Source of the DNA: Halorhodospira sp.
GTDB taxonomy: Bacteria > Pseudomonadota > Gammaproteobacteria > Nitrococcales > Halorhodospiraceae
Direction: 5' to 3'
Assembly (NCBI GenBank): GCA_007127935.1
Contig: SKYL01000145.1
Location: 1-8,931, forward strand
DNA length: 8,931 nt
Below, one piece after another: positions 4,013-8,931 of this stretch (the first letter of the stretch is position 1; the number at the start of each line of letters is the position of its first letter). The position numbers and the translations under genes were made by a program. Below the pieces are notes generated by a model. That model did no database searches. It was not told the origin of the DNA and saw nothing but the letters and a program-made list of their open reading frames with translations.

Positions 4013-6094
4013 GTGGACAACGCCGTCGATCTGAAACAGCCGGAACTCTACTTCAACCGGATGCTCAGCCTGCTGGAGTTCAACCGCCGGGTGCTGGAGC
4101 AGTCCAAGGACCCGTCCGTGCCGTTGCTGGAGCGCCTGAAGTTCCTCTGTATCTTCAGCACCAACATGGACGAGTTCTTCGAGATCCGCCTGGCCGGGAT
4201 CAAGCAGAAGGCGGAGCTGGGGTCGGTGCAGACCGACCCGGACAACCGTAGCCCCCACGAGGTGCTCAAGGCCACCAGCGCCCTGGCCCATGAACTGATC
4301 GAGGAGCAATACCGGGTCCTCAACGAAGAGCTGATCCCACTGCTGGCGGACCACTCCATCCGCTTCATCAAGCGCCAGGACTGGACCGAGGCCCAGTCTG
4401 TCTGGCTGCGGCGCTTCTTCGAGGAGGATCTGCTCCCGGTCCTCAGCCCGCTGGGCCTTGATCCGGCTCACCCGTTCCCGAAGGTGCTGAACAAAAGCCT
4501 CAACTTCATCGTCTCCCTGGAGGGCAAGGACGCCTTCGGGCGCAACACCGGCCACGCCATCGTCCAGGCCCCCCGCGCCCTGCCCCGGCTGATCCGCATC
4601 CCCCAGGAGGAGACCGACGGCGGCCCCGACGACTTCGTCTTCCTCTCGTCGGTCATTCACGCCTTCGTCAACGACCTCTTCCCCGGCATGACGGTAAAGG
4701 GTTGTTACCAGTTCCGGGTCACCCGGAATGGGGATCTCTTCGTGGACGAGGAGGAGGTGGACGACCTGATGCGCGCCCTGGAGGGCGAACTGCCCCAGCG
4801 GCGCTACGGCGACGCGGTGCGCCTGGAGGTGGCGGCCAACTGCCCCGACATCCAGGCCGCCTTCCTGCTGAAGGAGTTCGGCCTGACCCGGGAAGACCTC
4901 TACCAAGTGGACGGCCCGGTAAACCTGGGCCGCCTGATGGCCCTTTACGACCTGGTGGACCACCACGACCTGAAGTACCCGTCGTTTACCCCCGGCTTGC
5001 CGGCCCCGCTGGGTTCCGGTGTCGACCTGTTCAAGGTGATGCGCGAAAAGGACATCCTGCTCCACCACCCGTTCGAGTCCTTCGTGCCGGTCATCGACTT
5101 CGTCCGCCAAGCCGCCGCGGACCCCAAGGTCCTGGCCATCAAGCAGACCCTTTACCGAACAGGCCCCGACTCCGCCATCGTGGATAACCTGGTAAAGGCG
5201 GCCCGCGCCGGCAAGGAGGTCACGGTGGTGGTGGAGCTACGGGCGCGCTTCGACGAGGAGGCCAACATCCAGTTGGCCCACCGCCTCCAGGAGGCCGGCG
5301 CCCACGTGGTCTACGGCGTGGTGGGCCACAAGACCCACGGCAAGATGGTGCTGGTGGTGCGCCGTGAGGACCGGGAGCTGCGCAACTACGTCCACATGGG
5401 CACCGGCAACTACCACTCGCGCACGGCCCGCCTCTATACCGACTACGGGCTGCTGACGGCGGACCGCCGCATCGGCGAGGATGTCCATCGGGTCTTTCTG
5501 CAATTGACCAGCCTGGGGCGGTTCTCCGATCTGCGCTGCCTGTTACAGGCACCGTTCACTCTCCACGACTCGCTGGTGGCGCGGATCGAGCGCGAGGCGG
5601 AACATGCGGCGGAGGGCCGCCCAGGGCGGATCATCGCCAAGATCAACGCGCTCACCGAGCCACGCATCGTCCAGGCCCTCTACGCCGCCTCCATGGCCGG
5701 GGTCGAGATCGACTTGATCGTGCGCGGCATCTGCGTGGTGCGCCCTGGAGTGCCCGGGATTTCGGAGAACATCCGGGTCCGTTCCATCATTGGCCGGTTT
5801 CTGGAGCACACTCGGGTCTACTACTTCGAGAACGACGGCCGGTGCGAGGTCTTCTGCTCCAGCGCCGACTGGGCGAACCGCAATTTCTTCCGCCGGGTGG
5901 AGACCGCTTTCCCGGTGGACGGCACCGACACCCAGGCGCGGATCGTCGAGGATTTGGAGTGCTACCTGCGGGACAACGCCCAGGCGTGGGAACTATTGCC
6001 GGACGGCCAGTACCGGCGCATCGAACCAGCGGAAGGGGAGGAGCCGTTCTCGGCCCAGCAGGCCCTGCTGGAGCGGCTGGCCGAGAAGCCGTAA
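4013..6094 (+). CDS. ppk1: Polyphosphate kinase 1
   Basis: This enzyme reversibly polymerises the gamma phosphate of ATP into inorganic polyphosphate through a phosphohistidine intermediate; it is a tetramer usually associated with the inner membrane. I prefer the GTG at 4013: GGGA (4002-4005) is well spaced and the product then begins MDNAVDLKQPELYFNR, the usual family N terminus, giving 693 residues (E. coli has 688). A TTG at 3974 would add 13 residues but falls inside a hairpin. The N and head domains run from LSLLEFNRRVLEQ and STNMDEFFEIRLAG (about 18-64) through SPLGLDPAHPFPK (145-157). The two C-terminal PLD-like domains hold ILLHHPFESF, AIKQTLYRTG, ELRARFDEEANI, the autophosphorylated His 442 in KTHGK, the second conserved His 461 in YVHMGTGNYH, and SADWANRNFFRRVE near the end. 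All core motifs are intact. It is monocistronic here and converges on ppx, with 32 bases between the stops. Confidence 0.96.
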   Translation: MDNAVDLKQPELYFNRMLSLLEFNRRVLEQSKDPSVPLLERLKFLCIFSTNMDEFFEIRLAGIKQKAELGSVQTDPDNRSPHEVLKATSALAHELIEEQYRVLNEELIPLLADHSIRFIKRQDWTEAQSVWLRRFFEEDLLPVLSPLGLDPAHPFPKVLNKSLNFIVSLEGKDAFGRNTGHAIVQAPRALPRLIRIPQEETDGGPDDFVFLSSVIHAFVNDLFPGMTVKGCYQFRVTRNGDLFVDEEEVDDLMRALEGELPQRRYGDAVRLEVAANCPDIQAAFLLKEFGLTREDLYQVDGPVNLGRLMALYDLVDHHDLKYPSFTPGLPAPLGSGVDLFKVMREKDILLHHPFESFVPVIDFVRQAAADPKVLAIKQTLYRTGPDSAIVDNLVKAARAGKEVTVVVELRARFDEEANIQLAHRLQEAGAHVVYGVVGHKTHGKMVLVVRREDRELRNYVHMGTGNYHSRTARLYTDYGLLTADRRIGEDVHRVFLQLTSLGRFSDLRCLLQAPFTLHDSLVARIEREAEHAAEGRPGRIIAKINALTEPRIVQALYAASMAGVEIDLIVRGICVVRPGVPGISENIRVRSIIGRFLEHTRVYYFENDGRCEVFCSSADWANRNFFRRVETAFPVDGTDTQARIVEDLECYLRDNAQAWELLPDGQYRRIEPAEGEEPFSAQQALLERLAEKP

Positions 6095-6126
6095 GGGGCC
6101 GGCGACGCTCCCGCTCCGCCGCGGCC
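6095..6126. other. Short convergent gap between ppk1 and ppx
   Basis: These 32 GC-rich bases contain only an imperfect inverted repeat (GGCCGGCG near 6097 against CGCCGCGGCC near 6117) and no T-tract. No convincing intrinsic terminator is visible for either gene, so transcripts may overlap or end by Rho. Confidence 0.4.
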
Positions 6127-7626
6127 TCAGCACAGTTCCAGCCGGTCACCGACCTTGCGCAGGTAGCGTTGCTCCTGCTCCAGGTCGGTCCGTAACAGGG
6201 GCGCCCGATCCAACACCCCCGGCGGAAAGCGCAGCTCGATCCGGCGGTCGTCCACTTTCACCGCCGGCTCCGGAGTGGGCTCCGGCGACCGTCCCCGGTG
6301 CAGGGCCACCGCCAGGCGGAGCAGGAGGGCCAGACGCCATCCCAAGTCCACCCACCGCTCCGGCAGCGCCCCCAATTCGAGGCGCGGCACCTTGCGCCGA
6401 TGGGCGCGGACCAGCGTGGCCAGCAGCAGTTGCTCCTGCCGAGAGAACCCGGCCATGTCGGAATGGCAGAGGATATACGAGCCGTGGCGGTGGAACCGGG
6501 CATGGGAGATATCGAGCCCGATCTCGTGGAGTTGCGCCGCCCAGGCGAGCATCTGGCGGGGTAAAACCCCCTCCAGCCCCCACGCCGGACCCGCCTGGTC
6601 CAATAGTCGCAACGCCGACTGGGCCACCCGCTCGGCGTGGGCCATGTCCACGTGGTAACGCCGGGCCAGGTTGGCCACGGTGGCGGCCCGAATATCAGTG
6701 CCCCCCCAACGGCCCATGAGGTCGAACAGCGCCCCCTCCCGCAAGGCCCCGTCGGACACCTCCAAGATCTCGATGCCGAGGGCGTCGAACAGGGCGCAGA
6801 GGATTGCCACACCGCCCGGAAAGACCGGCCGGCGATCGACCGACAGTGCGCCTGCGGTGGCCTTATCCACATCGCCGGCCTTGACCAGGGCGTCTCGCAG
6901 TTGATGGAGCCCCTCCCGGGTGATGGCGTCCTCCGGGCCGTCTGTCCGCGCGCCGATGACCGCCGCCACGGCGCGCACGGTACCCGAGGCGCCCACCGCC
7001 TCGACCCAGGCGGGGGCGGCGAACAGACCCTGCACCGGCTCCAGTTCGTGCCGGGCGCTCATGACGGCGCGTTCCATCGCCCGTGCCTTGACCGTGCCTT
7101 TGGGGAAGAAGGTCTCCGACAAACCGACACACCCCACGTAGACGCTCTCCAACACCTTGGGCTGAAGACCGGCCCCCCGGATCAACTCGGTGCTGCCGCC
7201 GCCGATGTCCACCACCAGGCGCGGACGTTCGTCGAAACCACGGCTATGGGCGACCCCCATATAGATGAGGCGCGCCTCCTCGAAGCCGGAGATGATGTCG
7301 ATGGGGTGGCCCAGGGCGCCCTCCGCCGCGGTGAGAAAGGCGTCGGCCGCGCACGCCCGGCGCAGGGTATTGGTGCCGACGGCACGGACGTTGCTGGCTT
7401 CCAGGGTGCGTAGCCGCTCTCCGAACCGTTCCAGGCAGGCCAACGCCCGCTCCCGGGCCTCCGGGGTGATCCGCTTGTGCGCATCCAACCCGGCCGCCAA
7501 CCGCACCGGTTCCCGGAGGCGGTCGATGGGCCGCAGGGAGCCCTCCGACTCGGCCACCGCCACCACCATGTGAAAGCTGTTGGACCCGAGATCCACCGCG
7601 GCGTAGACGTCCTTACGATCAGTCAT
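6127..7626 (-). CDS. ppx: Exopolyphosphatase (Ppx/GppA family)
   Basis: This cytoplasmic enzyme removes terminal phosphates from polyphosphate; family members may also hydrolyse pppGpp. The product is 499 residues (E. coli Ppx is 513), so it is the long form with a C-terminal HD-like region. Sequence evidence: AAVDLGSNSFHM (9-20) and VVDIGGGSTELI (138-149) are the ASKHA phosphate-binding loops, GTNTLRRA (84-91) is conserved, and IISGFEEARLIYMG (111-124) carries the catalytic Glu pair 116/117. The C-terminal half has LARRYHVDMAHAERVA and WAAQLHEIGLDISHARFHRHGSYIL, typical of the HD-like domain. I chose the ATG at 7626. A TTG at 7641 is possible but less likely. The ATG overlaps the upstream phosphatase stop by 8 bases (ATGACTGA), and no Shine-Dalgarno precedes it, so translation is probably coupled. 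Distinguishing Ppx from GppA rests on the nearby ppk1 and is not certain. Confidence 0.92.
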   Translation of the reverse strand: MTDRKDVYAAVDLGSNSFHMVVAVAESEGSLRPIDRLREPVRLAAGLDAHKRITPEARERALACLERFGERLRTLEASNVRAVGTNTLRRACAADAFLTAAEGALGHPIDIISGFEEARLIYMGVAHSRGFDERPRLVVDIGGGSTELIRGAGLQPKVLESVYVGCVGLSETFFPKGTVKARAMERAVMSARHELEPVQGLFAAPAWVEAVGASGTVRAVAAVIGARTDGPEDAITREGLHQLRDALVKAGDVDKATAGALSVDRRPVFPGGVAILCALFDALGIEILEVSDGALREGALFDLMGRWGGTDIRAATVANLARRYHVDMAHAERVAQSALRLLDQAGPAWGLEGVLPRQMLAWAAQLHEIGLDISHARFHRHGSYILCHSDMAGFSRQEQLLLATLVRAHRRKVPRLELGALPERWVDLGWRLALLLRLAVALHRGRSPEPTPEPAVKVDDRRIELRFPPGVLDRAPLLRTDLEQEQRYLRKVGDRLELC

Positions 7627-8137
7627 CGCGCCGGGAGGCAAGATCGCGCAGAAGACGAGGCGGCAGATGGGCCACGAGACGGCCGCCGCCGGGTTCGAGC
7701 CCCCCCGGCATCTCCAGCAGACAGACGCCGGACTTCTTCAGCGGCAGGTAGTCTCCGGCGGCGCCCGATAGGGCCAGTGCCGCCCACCGGCCCAGATCCG
7801 GCTCATGGCCCACCAGGGCGATCCAAGGATGCCCATCGTGATGGTCACGCAGCCACCGGAAGACCGCTTCGGGGTCGCCGCCGGGCGCAAGCGCGGGCAA
7901 TTCCACCAGGGTGCCGGATGGAGTGTAGGCGGCGGCCAGGATGGCGGCGCTCTCGACGGCCCGGGGCAGGGGGCTGTGGGCGATCCGCGGCAACGCCGCC
8001 ACCACCGCGCACAACCCCTTGGCCGCCTTGCGCGCCCGCTTTCTGCCCTCGTCGGTGAGGGCGCGCTCGGCGTCGCTCTGGCCCGGCTCCGCGTCCGCCG
8101 CCAACGCGTGGCGGACCAAGGCGATACAAGGTGTCAC
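7619..8137 (-). CDS. SixA-like phosphohistidine phosphatase
   Basis: This is a 172-residue member of the histidine phosphatase superfamily, in the small SixA-like group (E. coli SixA, 161 residues, removes phosphate from phosphohistidine in signalling or PTS proteins). Visible motifs are ALVRHALA with the catalytic R9-H10 pair, LTDEGRKRA (28-35), SPLPRAVESA with the phosphate-contacting Arg 59, and ALVGHEPDLG with the second catalytic His 111. KKSGVCLLE (134-142) matches the usual late strand. I chose the GTG at 8137: a strong GGAGGAGGAGG run precedes it, the domain starts at once, and the start overlaps the stop of the upstream cyclase as GTGA. A longer frame to 8167 would add only low-complexity residues. 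It sits between the cyclase and ppx in one operon. The target is unknown; I assign family, not the sixA symbol. Confidence 0.88.
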   Translation of the reverse strand: MTPCIALVRHALAADAEPGQSDAERALTDEGRKRARKAAKGLCAVVAALPRIAHSPLPRAVESAAILAAAYTPSGTLVELPALAPGGDPEAVFRWLRDHHDGHPWIALVGHEPDLGRWAALALSGAAGDYLPLKKSGVCLLEMPGGLEPGGGRLVAHLPPRLLRDLASRRDD

Positions 8138-8931
8138 CGGCCTGCCTCCTCCTCCAGTTTGTGCCACGATAGGACCTGATCCCGCCCCGCCTTCTTGGCG
8201 GCGCGGAGCGCCTCATCGGCGGCGCGGATCAGCGCCTCCAGGTCCTCGAAACGGGAGCAATCCATATGGGTGGCGTAGCCGCCGGAGAGCGTAACCCGGG
8301 GCACCTCGCCCCCATCCAACGACAACTCACTGTCCGCCACTTCCCGGCGCAACCGGTCCAGGACCCGGAAGGCGCCGTCCCGGCCGATCCCCGGCAGGGC
8401 CACCAGAAACTCCTCGCCGCCGTAGCGGGCCAACACGTCGCTCTGGCGGACGCACCGGCGCAGAACTCCGGCCACCGCGTACAATACGGCATCGCCGCCC
8501 TGGTGACCGAACCGTTCATTGATCGACTTGAAGTGATCGAGATCCACCAAGGCCAGGGTCAGGGGCCACGCCTGGGCGGTGGAGCTGTCAAACTCCCCCT
8601 GCAGGCGGCGGGACAAGTGGCGGCGGTTGTGCAGCTCGGTGAGCGGGTCGCGCTCGGCGTCCTCCCGAAGTTGGCGGTTCTGGACCTCCAACTCGCGGGC
8701 CATCTTCTGGGCCGCGGCGGCCTCGTGGATCATATGGAGGCTGCGCAGCGTCAGAACCTCCCGCGCCCGCCCCGAGATCCCCGCCAAGTCCCGCCCACTG
8801 AGGTCGAGTTCAAACATTCGCGCCAGCGGAGGCGCCTCCTCGGAGACGGAGTCGAGAAACTCGGAAAAGTGCCCCTGCTCCCAGCCGAAGCACTCATGGG
8901 CCAGCGCCGCCGCCTCCAGCGTCACGCTGTC
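8134..8931 (-). CDS. GGDEF-domain diguanylate cyclase, N terminus beyond the window edge
   Basis: This is the C-terminal part of a protein that makes c-di-GMP from two GTP. The frame is open to the right edge; a GTG at 8925 exists but no start context can be judged, so I treat the gene as partial. Numbering from that GTG, residues about 66-92 form a charged helix like a signalling coiled coil (MARELEVQNRQLREDAERD). It leads into the GGDEF domain: DPLTELHNRR (93-102), LALVDLDHFKSINERFGHQGGD with metal-binding Asp (D128/D130), the active loop ARYGGEEF (GGEEF at 169-173) and AADEALRAAKKAGRD near the end. RQSD (160-163), five residues ahead of GGEEF, is an intact inhibitory I-site, so product feedback is expected. 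The first 60 residues (CFGWEQGHFSEFLDSV, then LARMFELDLS) are not GGDEF; they resemble, from memory, the linker that follows HDOD domains in HDOD-GGDEF proteins, which is a guess. It is the first visible gene of the operon with the phosphatase and ppx. Confidence 0.9.
   Translation of the reverse strand, partial: DSVTLEAAALAHECFGWEQGHFSEFLDSVSEEAPPLARMFELDLSGRDLAGISGRAREVLTLRSLHMIHEAAAAQKMARELEVQNRQLREDAERDPLTELHNRRHLSRRLQGEFDSSTAQAWPLTLALVDLDHFKSINERFGHQGGDAVLYAVAGVLRRCVRQSDVLARYGGEEFLVALPGIGRDGAFRVLDRLRREVADSELSLDGGEVPRVTLSGGYATHMDCSRFEDLEALIRAADEALRAAKKAGRDQVLSWHKLEEEAGR

Noticed and set aside
4007..5110. Long minus-strand open frame (367 codons) opposite ppk1
   Set aside because: Val/Gln/Leu-rich shadow of a fully conserved Ppk1 frame with no domain motif and no credible ribosome site noted.

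Overview
The window is a stretch of high-GC proteobacterial chromosome. The class 2 (quinone-linked) PyrD, the PilZ protein, the MltB-type transglycosylase, the Ppk1/Ppx pair and a SixA-like phosphatase together suggest a gammaproteobacterium. My best guess is something near Ectothiorhodospiraceae (Halorhodospira or Alkalilimnicola-like), but that rests on gene content and protein style only and is weak.

Layout, left to right. (1) 1-513 holds a PIN-domain toxin-like gene cut by the window edge, followed by a short spacer with three TGCTTAC words. This part is less GC-rich than the rest. It abuts the 3' end of a tRNA-Ser(UGA) gene on the minus strand, which is the usual position for the edge of an integrated element. 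(2) 514-2152, minus strand, reads PilZ protein, a 181-base spacer, pyrD, and then the tRNA only 8 bases after the pyrD stop. (3) 2153-2278 is a divergent control region with three perfect inverted repeats. It separates the PilZ gene from a plus-strand secreted lytic transglycosylase with a C-terminal peptidoglycan-binding domain (2279-3508). (4) A glutaredoxin-like gene (3510-3836, minus) converges on the transglycosylase with a single base between stop codons. (5) 3837-4012 is a less GC-rich intergenic region with a tandem 19-base duplication, a dispersed-repeat-like element and two mutually exclusive hairpins. It lies ahead of ppk1 (4013-6094, plus; GTG start preferred). (6) 6127-8931, minus strand, is a tightly overlapping operon: GGDEF diguanylate cyclase (N terminus outside the window), SixA-like phosphohistidine phosphatase, and exopolyphosphatase. 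It converges on ppk1.

Functionally, ppk1 makes inorganic polyphosphate and ppx degrades it. They are transcribed toward each other, so synthesis and breakdown are on separate transcripts. The degradation gene is translationally linked to a phosphohistidine phosphatase and a c-di-GMP synthase. A PilZ c-di-GMP receptor lies about 6 kb away on the same strand. pyrD (pyrimidine synthesis), the transglycosylase (wall remodelling) and the glutaredoxin look like ordinary housekeeping neighbours.

I do not see a clear undescribed system. The parts most worth a second look are the tRNA-flanking island edge, the intergenic structures before ppk1 and before the transglycosylase, and the polyphosphate/phospho-His/c-di-GMP operon.
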